NCBI RefSeq assembly: GCF_011089895.1
Contig: NZ_JAANAT010000003.1
Location: forward strand, 1-64,000
Reading direction: 5' to 3'
DNA from: Mucilaginibacter inviolabilis
Lineage (GTDB): Bacteria > Bacteroidota > Bacteroidia > Sphingobacteriales > Sphingobacteriaceae
Length of the DNA stretch: 64,000 nt
Positions 53,057-61,924 of the stretch are shown in pieces. Under the pieces are notes generated by a model, which ran no database searches, had not been told where the DNA came from, and worked only from the letters and a program-made list of their open reading frames with translations. The translations under genes and the position numbers were made by a program. Every line of letters begins with the position of its first letter. The stretch's first letter is position 1.

Positions 53057-53692
53057 TCACAACAGCTTTTGCTGCACAGCCGCCATCAATAGCTCTGCGG
53101 TGTTTTTTACCTCAAACTTTTGCAGCAGATTTTTACGGTGTGTATCAACGGTAAGTGGACTCAGGAACAGTTCGGTGGCAATGGCCGCGGTAGTTTTACC
53201 CTGGGCCAATAGCTGTAAAATTTGTTTTTCCCTTTTAGTGATGGAGGCTACTTCGTTAAGCCCGTTTTTTGACGGCCGCGCCATGATCTCTTTGGCCTCC
53301 CTGCTAAAGGTAATGAGGCCATGCAGCGCTTCCTGTATACAGGTCAGCAATTCATCGGGCGAAACATTTTTTAGTAAATAACCGCTGGCCCCGCTTTGCA
53401 GCATTTGCAGCATAATGCTCCGTTCGGTTTGATTACTGAGTCCCAGTACAATGGTTTTTGGCGAAATTTTCTTGATCTCTTTACACAATTCAATACCATT
53501 GGCATCGGGCAAACTAATATCCAGGAATACCAGGTTTACTTCATTCTGGCTTAAAAAGGAAATAAACTCACGACCGCTTGTGAAGCTCACTGCGGTATAA
53601 ATAGCCATTTCGGACTTTAATAATGATTTTAAACCCTCAATCACCATCGGATGATCGTCGACAATGGCGAGTATGATCTTATCCTGCTGCAT
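53057..53692 (-). CDS. NarL/FixJ-type response regulator
   Basis: 211 residues. The receiver domain has the acidic pair Asp12-Asp13, phosphoacceptor Asp58 (VFLDISLPDANG) and conserved Lys (GYLLKN). The LuxR-type HTH reads SITKREKQILQLLAQGKTTA, FLSPLTVDTHRKNLLQKFEV. It overlaps the kinase gene by 14 bases, so the two are co-translated. Confidence 0.93.
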   Translation of the reverse strand: MQQDKIILAIVDDHPMVIEGLKSLLKSEMAIYTAVSFTSGREFISFLSQNEVNLVFLDISLPDANGIELCKEIKKISPKTIVLGLSNQTERSIMLQMLQSGASGYLLKNVSPDELLTCIQEALHGLITFSREAKEIMARPSKNGLNEVASITKREKQILQLLAQGKTTAAIATELFLSPLTVDTHRKNLLQKFEVKNTAELLMAAVQQKLL

Positions 53693-55643
53693 TCAATTCA
53701 ATGTTAATGATGGTCCCTTCGTTGATCACCGATTCTATATCCATTTTTCCTTTCATATAATCTACCCGATTTTTAATATTGCTAAACCCTATTCCCTCTG
53801 CCTTTAAACCGGCCGCAGTATCAAATCCAATACCGTTGTCTTCTATGGTTATTAAAAAGATCTCATCGTTCTGGCTGCATTGTAATACAATTTTGCTGGC
53901 CTTGGCATGCCTCACGGCGTTTGATAAAAGCTCCTGTACAATACGATAAATATTAGCCTGGATAACCGCCGGCATATCTTTCCGGATATCATAAGCCTGA
54001 AATTTGATAGGTGTCTGGTCGCTCATCAATGATTCGCACAGGTCACGCAGCGCGGTTTCCAGGCCCAGACGCAGCAAGCTTTCGGGCATCATGTTACGGG
54101 CAATGCGCCGAAGCTCTGTTACCGAATGGTCCAATTGCTGTATCACCCCGTCAAGCTCCTGGTGCCCGCCGGCTTTAGCTTGCCCCGAAAGTTTTATTTT
54201 GATGCCCGAAAGCATACCCCCCAGCCCATCATGCAGATCGCGTGCTACCCGCTGCCGTTCCTGTTCTTCGCCGGTAAGCATGGCTTGTGTAAACTGGAGT
54301 TTTTGCTGCTGCTCAATGTCTTTAAGCTGTTGCTGATAGTTCAGCTCTTTTTGATGCGCCAGCTTTTTGCTGTTGCGATAATAAAAAACGAGGGAAGCCA
54401 GGATAACCAGTAACAGAATACTGGCAATACCCAACAGCCAGTTGGTAAATACCGCTTTTTGCCGGCCTGCTTCCAGTTCGGTAATTTTTTTCTGTTTTTC
54501 GGAGGTCTGGTATTTTATTTCCAGGGAGTTTATTTTGGTTTCCAGGGTACTGTGAGAAATGCTATCACTCAGGGCGCTGTATCGCTTCATCCAGTCATAA
54601 GCGCCGGCTTTGTCCTTTAATTCTTCATCGGTTAAAGCCAGGCAGTAAAACAACTGCGACCGATTGGCTGCCATGTTCATGAATGGCTTGCGATGGCTAA
54701 GATCAAGTGCCACATCCTTAGCCTGCTGAAAGGACTTTTTATTATAAAGGGCATAAAATTTCTGCATCAGCAGCCGTTGTTCCGGGTATTCCTGCTTTAG
54801 CTTTTGCGCCAGTTCAATACCTTTGTTAATAACACTAAGCGATTGATCAAACTGACTTGTTATCGTAAGGCGCATACCCTCAGCTGCGTAGTAATCGAGC
54901 CAGGCATCCGCATCGGGGTATGGTGTGAGTAAAACCCGCATACTATCCAGCATGGCTGCTGCCTGTTTGGCCTTGCCCAACAAAGAGTAATTTTCAGATA
55001 GAGTATGGTAGGCCGATGCCAGGTATTGAGGAGCTTCGGGCGCATTTTTTAATGTGGAAATGGCCTTAAACAAATAAACTTCGGCCTTTTTAAAGTTGCC
55101 CAGGTTTTTAAAAGCGAAAGATAAATCCAGGTAAAGCTTACCGGTATAGCCGCGGTCGCCGGCCTGTTGGGTTAATGGAAGCGCTTTATTCAGCAGGATA
55201 TCCACATAGGCTTCCAGATTATCATTTTTAAAATGCAGTAAGCGGGCATAATCGTGCCAGCCCTTGGCCCTTATCAAAAAAGCATCACGGGAATTATACT
55301 TTTCAAGTTCCTTCTCGGCTTCTAAAAAAGTTTTTATTGCCGAATCCGGACGTGAGCCTGGTAATACGTCTGCATGAAAAACCATAGAAACAGCATTAAG
55401 ATATTTATTATCTCCGCTGTACTTAACCCCCTGTTGTAAATATTGGCGAGCTTTTACGGTGTCTTCAGACAGGATAAAATAATCTGTTAAGAGAAAACAG
55501 CTCCTGGCTTTTACGCTATCGGATGCCGGTTTCTTTAAAGATAGCTGGATACTATCGGCATAATGCTTTCCATTAAGCGGTAGCTGTGCCTTGCTGCCCA
55601 GGGCAATAGCCATAAAAATAATAAAGCTGTAATATATTTTCAT
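53679..55643 (-). CDS. TPR-type sensor histidine kinase
   Basis: 654 residues with a signal sequence, TPR-like helical repeats (about residues 40-390), one membrane segment (WLLGIASILLLVILASLVFY), a HisKA_3 dimerisation domain with the phospho-His in ARDLHDGLGGMLSGIKIKL (about residue 470), and a HATPase (NAVRHAKASK, DNGIGFD, GIGFSNIKNRVDYMKG). Proteins of this kind sense an unknown periplasmic signal, often through protein interactions. It drives the following regulator. Confidence 0.93.
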   Translation of the reverse strand: MKIYYSFIIFMAIALGSKAQLPLNGKHYADSIQLSLKKPASDSVKARSCFLLTDYFILSEDTVKARQYLQQGVKYSGDNKYLNAVSMVFHADVLPGSRPDSAIKTFLEAEKELEKYNSRDAFLIRAKGWHDYARLLHFKNDNLEAYVDILLNKALPLTQQAGDRGYTGKLYLDLSFAFKNLGNFKKAEVYLFKAISTLKNAPEAPQYLASAYHTLSENYSLLGKAKQAAAMLDSMRVLLTPYPDADAWLDYYAAEGMRLTITSQFDQSLSVINKGIELAQKLKQEYPEQRLLMQKFYALYNKKSFQQAKDVALDLSHRKPFMNMAANRSQLFYCLALTDEELKDKAGAYDWMKRYSALSDSISHSTLETKINSLEIKYQTSEKQKKITELEAGRQKAVFTNWLLGIASILLLVILASLVFYYRNSKKLAHQKELNYQQQLKDIEQQQKLQFTQAMLTGEEQERQRVARDLHDGLGGMLSGIKIKLSGQAKAGGHQELDGVIQQLDHSVTELRRIARNMMPESLLRLGLETALRDLCESLMSDQTPIKFQAYDIRKDMPAVIQANIYRIVQELLSNAVRHAKASKIVLQCSQNDEIFLITIEDNGIGFDTAAGLKAEGIGFSNIKNRVDYMKGKMDIESVINEGTIINIELNAAG

Positions 55644-55776
55644 ATGGTTTAAGCTGAGAACGATGGTAGATGCCAGCCGTTACCGGCCTAAGTTAATGCT
55701 CATGCTTCTTTTATTCAAAAATTGCCTTAAGACATTTCCTTTTATGCAAAGTTGAATTATTTACAAAGTATTAAAA

Positions 55777-55817
55777 ATACCTAACTATAGGTATAAAAAA
55801 ATACCAAATATACCCGA
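55777..55817. promoter_or_regulatory. Cluster of TACC heptamers, candidate NarL/FixJ operator
   Basis: A near-perfect 7-2-7 inverted repeat (ATACCTAACTATAGGTAT, 55777-55794) is followed by TACCAAA (55802) and TACCCGA (55811). NarL-type regulators bind heptamers TACYYMT in this arrangement. The cluster lies just upstream of the promoter at 55818 and 130 bases upstream of the kinase start. Confidence 0.5.
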
Positions 55818-55848
55818 TTGTTTGGTTTTGCCTGCCACCCTACTTTTG
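55818..55848 (+). promoter_or_regulatory. Strong Bacteroidetes-type promoter
   Basis: TTG (55818-55820), 20 bases, and a perfect -7 box TACTTTTG (55841-55848). It drives the lipoprotein gene at 56026 with a leader of about 170 bases. Confidence 0.7.
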
Positions 55849-55866
55849 AAACGCCTACTCCCTAAC

Positions 55867-55968
55867 ATGGCACCTGCCAACAAAAAAGTGAAAACGCATT
55901 GGAGGAATGAAGTAAAAACAAGAATAAGTACTACCATCAGAAACAACAGGCATACCCATTTCGAATGA
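55867..55968 (+). CDS. Possible 33-residue basic peptide in the lipoprotein leader
   Basis: ATG 12 bases or so after the expected transcription start begins a frame reading MAPANKKVKTHWRNEVKTRI and ending in HTHFE. The peptide is very basic. There is no family or conservation evidence, and it may be chance. Confidence 0.2.
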   Translation: MAPANKKVKTHWRNEVKTRISTTIRNNRHTHFE

Positions 55969-56025
55969 TACGGAAGGGGAAGAATTTACAAGCAATCAAC
56001 CACAATCAATTAAAAAATAGCTCTT

Positions 56026-56517
56026 ATGAAAAAAGCACTTTTATGGATAAACCTTGTCGTTTTGGGTTTACTGATCTTTAGCGGATGTTCCAGCAAAAAA
56101 AGCGATCGGCCCCCAACTCCGAGCACAAAAGGACATACCGTTAAATTCACGGTGACAGTTATTGGAAGCGTGGCTGCACCTAATGCGGGATTAATAAATC
56201 TTGGATTTGGTGGTGGAGACGCTACTAATCCTCAAAATTCAACCATCCGGAAATTAAATACCGTTGTGCAAAACAATGAAAGCAATTTAGTTTTTAATGC
56301 CACAACTTTTCCACAAGGCAAAACAACAACTATTACTATTGAGTCTGTTGTCCCCATATTTGAACCCGTGGCCGGCCTAACGTTTGGAAATGTATCGGGC
56401 TTTACACCTTATACCATTAGTTTTAAAGCCGAAATAGATGGACAGGTAAAAACGGATGATGAAAACATTAGCATTACAGCTGCCAACGAATACATTCATA
56501 CCTATTCTTATCAATAA
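56026..56517 (+). CDS. Small lipoprotein of unknown function
   Basis: 163 residues with lipobox LLIFSGCSSKK. The mature part starts with a Pro/Thr-rich linker (RPPTPSTKGHTVKFTVTVIG) and is beta-rich and Gly/Asn/Thr-rich (GLINLGFGGGDATNPQNST). No family is recognised. It is the likely target of the promoter at 55818 next to the TACC heptamers and therefore possibly of the response regulator encoded at 53057. Confidence 0.75.
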   Translation: MKKALLWINLVVLGLLIFSGCSSKKSDRPPTPSTKGHTVKFTVTVIGSVAAPNAGLINLGFGGGDATNPQNSTIRKLNTVVQNNESNLVFNATTFPQGKTTTITIESVVPIFEPVAGLTFGNVSGFTPYTISFKAEIDGQVKTDDENISITAANEYIHTYSYQ

Positions 56518-56637
56518 TATTGAGTAATCAAAGCTGTTTACCGGGTTTGTTAGCCAATACCATGTTTGGATAATTTTCGATATACAGCAAGCAATAAAGA
56601 AATAGCCTATCCTTATCAATAACAACATCTATATCTT

Positions 56638-56669
56638 AAAACCCCGGACGCGAGGCCCGGGGTTTTTTT
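56638..56669 (+). terminator. Intrinsic terminator after the small lipoprotein gene
   Basis: A hairpin AAACCCCGG/CCGGGGTTT with a 10-base loop and a following T run. Confidence 0.85.
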
Positions 56670-56773
56670 AATGAGATACAGTTTTCTTTCCAATGGAAAC
56701 CGGACGGAAGAGGCATTAAAATTATTGTTTGATCAATTGGATATCAAAATGCAATTTGATTTCTTGGACTTTT

Positions 56774-57232
56774 TTACCATAACCAGGAAACCAGCAACGT
56801 AATCAGGGCCGTGGAAGAGAAAATCCCTCTGATCAAAATTAACTTTACCCAGGAGAGCTGCAAGCCTCGCCAGTCAGCAACATTAGCGGCAGGATATTGG
56901 TTGAATTGGTTATTAATAGGGATGCTTCCCTTTAAGGCGATGAGTACATCCATTACAATGCATAGGGTTGCTACCAGTGTGCAAAGGAAAACCAGGCCGC
57001 TCATTTGCTGTCGCGATAAAATCAATACCGTTACACCTAAAGCCAGGGCTATGTAATAAAGCACCTTTAATCTGCCGGCTATAAAACTGTCCAGCGCCTT
57101 CCGGTAATCGGCAAATACGGGTACGGTGAGATGCTTCATGGCTTCGGCGCAGCCTATGAAATAAAATATACCCTGGGAGGCAATAATGATGACCACCAAT
57201 AATTGAAGAAATCTGATTTTTTCTGTGTACAT
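56774..57232 (-). CDS. Four-helix membrane protein, DUF1772-like
   Basis: 152 residues with four membrane segments (LLVVIIIASQGIFYFIGC, VLYYIALALGVTVLIL, LVFLCTLVATLCIVMDVLIA, GIFSSTALITLLVSWLW). PVFADYRKALDSFIAGRL and IPINNQFNQYP resemble DUF1772 (anthrone-oxygenase-like) proteins. The FNR-type box at 57285 lies 59 bases (centre) upstream of the start. Confidence 0.65.
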   Translation of the reverse strand: MYTEKIRFLQLLVVIIIASQGIFYFIGCAEAMKHLTVPVFADYRKALDSFIAGRLKVLYYIALALGVTVLILSRQQMSGLVFLCTLVATLCIVMDVLIALKGSIPINNQFNQYPAANVADWRGLQLSWVKLILIRGIFSSTALITLLVSWLW

Positions 57233-57283
57233 GTTTTTATGTTTAATAATGGCACAAAAGTCTTTATCTTCAATACATTAAAC

Positions 57284-57299
57284 CTTGATTGAAATCAAG
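57284..57299. promoter_or_regulatory. FNR-type box 1
   Basis: CTTGATTGAAATCAAG contains TTGATTGAAATCAA, a perfect match to the FNR/CRP-family consensus TTGATNNNNATCAA. It lies between the divergent DUF1772-like gene and the Crp/Fnr-type gene, about -42 relative to the presumed start of the former and 12 bases before the latter's ATG. Confidence 0.75.
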
Positions 57300-57310
57300 A
57301 ATTTCGGCTA

Positions 57311-57895
57311 ATGACCTTGATTATGGAACATGCACGCTTACGGGAGCTGATTGCACGGATGACGGAAATGAACGATGAGGCCTGGGAAGCATCCATCGAT
57401 CGTTTTAAAATTAAACGCCTCAAAAAAAGGCAGTACTTTGTAAAGCAGGGCGACGTTTGCCGGCAGGTAGGCTTTATTGTGTCTGGCTATACCCGCCTTT
57501 TTTATAACCTTAAGGACGCGGAGGTAACCAAAGATTTTAATACGGAATATATGTTTTGCGGATCATATGCCAGTTTTATAAGCAAGGCCCCCGCCCATTT
57601 TAATGTTATTGCCATGGAACCGCTAACGTTGCTGGTGATTGGCCGGGAAGATTTGCTTGATTTAACGGAGCGTTTCCCACCCTGGCAAAAATTTTTACGC
57701 ATTGCGATGGAACAACTTTTTATAAGCAAGGAAGACAGGGAAGCGCTTTTCCTGACCTGTACTCCCGATGAACGCTATGCAGATCTGGTTCAGCATCATC
57801 AGGACTGGGTGAACCGGATTCCATTAAAATACCTGGCATCTTACCTTGGCATGACGCCGGAAACCTTAAGCCGGATCAGGGCTAAAAAAATATAA
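57311..57895 (+). CDS. Crp/Fnr family transcriptional regulator
   Basis: 194 residues. The cyclic-nucleotide-binding-like domain reads LKKRQYFVKQGDVCRQVGFI and VSGYTRLFYN. The HTH at the C-terminus is IPLKYLASYLGMTPETLSRI. Its recognition helix carries E184, S187 and R188, the ExxSR set by which FNR reads TTGAT. The protein has no N-terminal Cys cluster, so it is not an oxygen sensor of the FNR kind; the effector is unknown. An ATG at 57323 is an alternative start. The box in front of the gene suggests autoregulation. Confidence 0.9.
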   Translation: MTLIMEHARLRELIARMTEMNDEAWEASIDRFKIKRLKKRQYFVKQGDVCRQVGFIVSGYTRLFYNLKDAEVTKDFNTEYMFCGSYASFISKAPAHFNVIAMEPLTLLVIGREDLLDLTERFPPWQKFLRIAMEQLFISKEDREALFLTCTPDERYADLVQHHQDWVNRIPLKYLASYLGMTPETLSRIRAKKI

Positions 57896-57916
57896 ACCAA
57901 GCCAGCTGTAAAGCAC

Positions 57917-58135
57917 TCAACTGGCATTAAGCCACATTGCGCGTGTTACCAGCCTTATTAATTCTACAGAGTTTTTAGCCTCCATTTTTTCGAGCAGGTG
58001 GCGCCTGTGTGTTTCAACGGTGTTGATACTGATAAATAATTCTTGTGCAATACGTTTGGTAGAAAAACCCTCTCCTATCAGCGTGAGCACTTCCATTTCT
58101 CTTTTTGTAAATTTTTTAACTTTCTCTATATACAT
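57917..58135 (-). CDS. Stand-alone LuxR-type HTH protein
   Basis: 72 residues, almost only a GerE/LuxR HTH: FTKREMEVLTLIGEGFSTKR, IAQELFISINTVETHRRHLL, EKMEAKNSVELIRLV. No receiver domain. Such short regulators act on their own or compete with full-length regulators. The second FNR-type box has its centre 59 bases upstream of the start. It lies tail to tail with the Crp/Fnr-type gene. Confidence 0.9.
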   Translation of the reverse strand: MYIEKVKKFTKREMEVLTLIGEGFSTKRIAQELFISINTVETHRRHLLEKMEAKNSVELIRLVTRAMWLNAS

Positions 58136-58186
58136 AACGACCGTTTATTTAATGGCATAAAATTCCAGAAGTTTACTATCGCAAAC

Positions 58187-58202
58187 CTTGATTGAAATCA
58201 AG
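58187..58202. promoter_or_regulatory. FNR-type box 2
   Basis: CTTGATTGAAATCAAG again, with identical flanks (AACC before and AATTT after on the plus strand). It sits upstream of the LuxR-type HTH gene at the same distance as box 1 from the DUF1772-like gene. The sequence towards the gene is also similar (ATGCCATTA against GTGCCATTA on the minus strand). Confidence 0.75.
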
Positions 58203-58336
58203 AATTTTATGCAGGAAAGAGCCTCCCGTATGCTAAATCGCTGAACCAATGCTTCGTTGTGCCATCCTGTTGTAATAAATCACAAACAAAAATGAACAGA
58301 CTTGTATGTTCATTTTTAAAAACCCAACTTTGTCCT

Positions 58337-58897
58337 ATGATGAAAAAGGAAAGCGTCGACGAACGTATCATGCAAACCGCTGCCCGGTTGTTTTACACAC
58401 AGGGCTATAACCTTACCGGTATTAACCAGTTGATAGACGAAGCAGGTATTGCCAAGCCATCTTTATATAATAACTATCGTTCTAAAAGTGATGTATTGCT
58501 GGCTTACCTGGACAGGCAGGCATTAACTTTATTCGACGCGTTAGAAGATCACCTCAATAAAATAAAAGGAGCCCGGAATAAGATAATCGGGATTTTTGAA
58601 TATTCAATAGCGCGAAACCACACCTGTAACTTTGGAGGCTGCCCATTTTTAAAGATCAACGCGGAGGTAGCTTCATCAGAAAAAGAAGTTTTAGATCGTG
58701 TGCAGGCAATTAAAAGCCGCTTCCGCAATCTGATTTTTCAATTGGTAACCCAACTGGAAGATAAAAAAGGATTTTCTGAAAAGGCCCTGGCTGATATGCT
58801 TTATTTTATGCTGGAAGGATCAAGAGCAAGCGCATCGATTACTAAACAAATTGCCGATATGGAAAGTGCGCTGGCAACAATTCAAAAAATTATTTAA
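58337..58897 (+). CDS. TetR/AcrR family regulator
   Basis: 186 residues from ATG 58337. The HTH reads DERIMQTAARLFYTQGYNLT, GINQLIDEAGIAKPSLYNNY and RSKSDVLLAYL. The ligand-binding part has Cys residues in HTCNFGGCPFLKINAEVA, typical of the TetR_C/YxaF-like subgroup. The longer frame from 58259 reads through the promoter region and is not favoured. The SDR gene begins 23 bases downstream and is the likely target. Confidence 0.9.
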   Translation: MMKKESVDERIMQTAARLFYTQGYNLTGINQLIDEAGIAKPSLYNNYRSKSDVLLAYLDRQALTLFDALEDHLNKIKGARNKIIGIFEYSIARNHTCNFGGCPFLKINAEVASSEKEVLDRVQAIKSRFRNLIFQLVTQLEDKKGFSEKALADMLYFMLEGSRASASITKQIADMESALATIQKII

Positions 58898-58920
58898 AGT
58901 ACAAAACGAATCAAACGCTC

Positions 58921-59655
58921 ATGAAAAATAAACAAGTAGCGCTCATCACCGGCGTAGGTAAACAAACAGGGATAGGTTTTGAAACGGCGAGGCAACTTGC
59001 TGCAATGGGCTACCAGGCAATTATAACCGCCCGGAAACAGGAAACCAGCGAACAGCTTGCAGATATATTAATTAAAGAACAGCTGGATATTGTACCGATG
59101 GCATTAGATGTTACGGACGAAAAGATGGTACAGGCAGTTGCAGCGGAAGTAAACAACAGGTTCGGGAAGCTTGATGTCCTGATCAACAACGCCACCTTGT
59201 TCCCAGATCAGTACAATACGGAAACAGTAGATTTAGACGATATAAGAAAGGTATTTGAAAGTAATTTTATTGGTGCGTGGGGCACCGTTAAACATTTTAC
59301 CCCTTTGCTCCGGAAAAGCGAACATCCCAGGATTGTCAACATTTCTTCGGGTTCCGGAGCTTTTGGTGGGGAAGGATACAGCCTCGTTAATCCCTGGAGA
59401 GACGTCATATCAGCCTACAGCATCTCCAAAGCAGCCTTGAATGCCTTTACACTAAAAGCGGCAGCAGATTTGAAGAAAGATAACATTTTGGTGAATGCTG
59501 TTACCCCGGGACTTACCGCAACCCACGATATTTTAGCCGATTTTGGGGGACGATCGGTAAGCGACGGAGCGAAAAGTATTGTTTTTGTTGCTACGCTGCC
59601 CAAAGGAGGCCCAACAGGTAAATTTTTTAAAGACGGCGAGATCATCAGCTGGTAG
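58921..59655 (+). CDS. Short-chain dehydrogenase/reductase
   Basis: 244 residues. The cofactor motif is TGVGKQTGIGFETARQLA, the NNAG motif is read as LINNATLFPDQ, and the active site as Ser (NISSGSGAFGGEG) with Tyr-x-x-x-Lys (AYSISKAALNAF). It reduces a carbonyl compound with NAD(P)H. It forms a regulator-enzyme pair with the TetR gene; the inducing compound cannot be told. Confidence 0.92.
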   Translation: MKNKQVALITGVGKQTGIGFETARQLAAMGYQAIITARKQETSEQLADILIKEQLDIVPMALDVTDEKMVQAVAAEVNNRFGKLDVLINNATLFPDQYNTETVDLDDIRKVFESNFIGAWGTVKHFTPLLRKSEHPRIVNISSGSGAFGGEGYSLVNPWRDVISAYSISKAALNAFTLKAAADLKKDNILVNAVTPGLTATHDILADFGGRSVSDGAKSIVFVATLPKGGPTGKFFKDGEIISW

Positions 59656-59709
59656 GGTTAAACCGATCCGCGTTATACTTGACCACATCTTCTTCTCCCC
59701 TTTCTCTTC

Positions 59710-59748
59710 ACGCGTCATTGCGAGGTATCTTGCAATGACGCGTTTTTA
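59710..59748 (+). terminator. Terminator/REP-like hairpin
   Basis: A perfect 12-base-pair stem (ACGCGTCATTGC, complement at 59732-59743) with a 10-base loop and a T run. The core GTCATTGCGAGG is typical of dispersed intergenic repeats in this group. Confidence 0.8.
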
Positions 59749-59855
59749 ATAATTTCCCTTCGCCACCTCTCCAAATCTTCACTTTTTTAAAACCATCCCC
59801 TCAAATTTTTATTAATCTGTTATAAAAGGAGATTTTTTGCTTTAATTTGTTTACT

Positions 59856-60878
59856 ATGTTTAAAACCCGACTTGTACTGCCATTCCTGGCATTAATAGCC
59901 CTGGGCATCAACGCCAAAGCACAACAAACCGACTCCCTGAAGCGCGACACTGTTAAAATTGATACCGCGCAAATCAATAAACTCCGGATAGATTCCCGTA
60001 AAAATGCCATCCCAACCCGGGTAAGGCCGGTGCAATTGCAAAGGGAGCAAGTGCCATTTACCATGCTGGATTATAAGGTGAACTATTGGAAAAAATCCAT
60101 CACTTTTGGATTGAATTTTAACCAGTCGTCATTTACCAGTAACTACGCGGCGGGTGGTGTAAACGCAGTTGCGTTGGGATCAAACTTTATTTACCATACC
60201 GAGTATAATAAAGCGCCGTTTAGCTATGTATCCGAACTGAATTTGCAGTACGGTGTATCCAAAAACAAGGGCCAGGGCAAACGCAAAACCAACGACCGTA
60301 TTTACTTTGATAACAAGGTGGCCTCCCAACTATCCAAACACTGGTACATATTTGGATCCTTAACCTTTGAGTCGCAATTTGATAAAGGTTATAATTATGT
60401 CGACAATGGAAACGGCACCTTTACCTCGCAGTACATCTCCAATTTCATGTCGCCAGGTTATTTGACCGAAGCGCTGGGTTTTGAGTATAAGCCAACCGGT
60501 TATTTTGATCTGCGTTTGGGTACAGGTACCGCCAGGCAAACCTTTGTTTTGGACCGCTCAATTCACAAAGAACAACAGGATAATTATGGTGTAGATACCA
60601 ACAAAACCGTAAAAAACGATCTGGCATTTCAAATGGTGGCCTTATTTGATAAGGATATCATGAAAAACGTTCACCTCAATACCCGATATGCTTTATTTAT
60701 ACCCTACGGGCAGGATCTTAAATTCATTACGCACCGTGTAGATATGGTTTTATCGGCCCGCGTTAACCGGTTAATTAATGTCAGTCTTAACGGTACGCTG
60801 CTTTATGATAAACATACTTCGAAAGATGCCCAGGCTACGGAGGGCCTGGCACTGGGGATGTTGTATAAATTCCCGTAA
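59856..60878 (+). CDS. DUF3078 outer-membrane-type protein
   Basis: 340 residues from ATG 59856, with a signal peptide (LVLPFLALIALGINAKAQ). The rest is a chain of amphipathic beta strands with aromatic belts: VNYWKKSITFGLNFNQSSFT, SNYAAGGVNAVALGSNFIY, PFSYVSELNLQYGVSKNKGQ, and a C-terminal strand ending in LALGMLYKFP. This is the DUF3078 family, Bacteroidetes outer-membrane beta barrels of unknown function. A -7-like box TTAATTTG precedes the start. Confidence 0.88.
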   Translation: MFKTRLVLPFLALIALGINAKAQQTDSLKRDTVKIDTAQINKLRIDSRKNAIPTRVRPVQLQREQVPFTMLDYKVNYWKKSITFGLNFNQSSFTSNYAAGGVNAVALGSNFIYHTEYNKAPFSYVSELNLQYGVSKNKGQGKRKTNDRIYFDNKVASQLSKHWYIFGSLTFESQFDKGYNYVDNGNGTFTSQYISNFMSPGYLTEALGFEYKPTGYFDLRLGTGTARQTFVLDRSIHKEQQDNYGVDTNKTVKNDLAFQMVALFDKDIMKNVHLNTRYALFIPYGQDLKFITHRVDMVLSARVNRLINVSLNGTLLYDKHTSKDAQATEGLALGMLYKFP

Positions 60879-60890
60879 GTTGAATAAAAC

Positions 60891-61844
60891 TTATTTTTGA
60901 GTCCCCGGCGAATAGCCGTGATATTGTTTAAAAGCTCTTATAAAAGAAGCATCAGAGAGGTAGCCCGTAATGGAAGCTGCCTCTCCTACTGTTATACCCC
61001 CGCTGCGCATCAGCGTTAAGGCATGGTTCATACGCAGGCTTTGCACATAGCCAAAAACTGTAGTGCCAAATAGTCTTTTAAAACCTGCCTTCAGTTTAAA
61101 TTCATTCAACAGAAAATCGCGCGAGAGGCTCCTGAGGCTCATATTATCCAGGTAATGGATGTTCAAATGGTCTTTAACGCCATGTAGCTTTTCCTCGTCA
61201 ACCGGGTTGATGGTAGACGCTGCCCGGTTTTCATACTGGCCCGAAAGAGTAAGCAGGGTAAGCTCGGTAATTTTGGTTTTGATGTAAGCGTTGCGCAACG
61301 AGTCGGCCACGGGTGGTTCGGTAAGCAAACTCAGTCCGGAGCTTTGCAGGTAGCTTATCTTTTTATTATCAGGAAACAAGGCGAATGGCCTTGCGCCACG
61401 GCTTTGCTGTAACAGGCCATCATAAGCCTCGCCGCAGCTTAGTAATATCTCATTAAAAAAAGCGGGTTTTAAACCAACGCAAACATACTCATACCGTTTT
61501 TGCTTCGGAAAAACAAAGGAACTAACCGGGTTAACACAATTAAGCAGGTTAAACTGGCCCCGGTTCATGGTCGAGGTGGCATCAAAACCCGAAATGAGCG
61601 CGTCTGAAGAGCCATGTAGCTGAAAGTGGATACTCACATGTGTGGCATCCTGCATATTGTTGATGCGCAGGCCATCTTCAAAACGGGCCCCAAACCGCAA
61701 AATACTAAAATCATCGGCTTTAAGGCCCTGGGCATAGCAGTCAAAACGGTTGGGTACACTGCCGGTAGCGTAGGTAGTTTCAAAGGATGTGCTGAACTCC
61801 CTTTTCATCAATCTGGCAAACTCAACTCCTTCTAACTGGTACAT
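60891..61844 (-). CDS. AraC family transcriptional regulator
   Basis: 317 residues. An N-terminal ligand-sensing part is followed by the two-HTH AraC domain: SLRSLSRDFLLNEFKLKAGF, KRLFGTTVFGYVQSLRMNHA and ITVGEAASITGYLSDASFIR, AFKQYHGYSPG. It is divergent from the acetyltransferase-like gene, and a perfect inverted repeat lies between them (61925-61971). The regulator probably controls that gene and itself. Confidence 0.9.
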   Translation of the reverse strand: MYQLEGVEFARLMKREFSTSFETTYATGSVPNRFDCYAQGLKADDFSILRFGARFEDGLRINNMQDATHVSIHFQLHGSSDALISGFDATSTMNRGQFNLLNCVNPVSSFVFPKQKRYEYVCVGLKPAFFNEILLSCGEAYDGLLQQSRGARPFALFPDNKKISYLQSSGLSLLTEPPVADSLRNAYIKTKITELTLLTLSGQYENRAASTINPVDEEKLHGVKDHLNIHYLDNMSLRSLSRDFLLNEFKLKAGFKRLFGTTVFGYVQSLRMNHALTLMRSGGITVGEAASITGYLSDASFIRAFKQYHGYSPGTQK

Positions 61845-61924
61845 ATAATCCGTTTATGCTAATTAAAAATCCGTTTGGGCATATCGTAAATGGCTCAAAA
61901 CCGGCAATTTGCGCCCATGAAACC

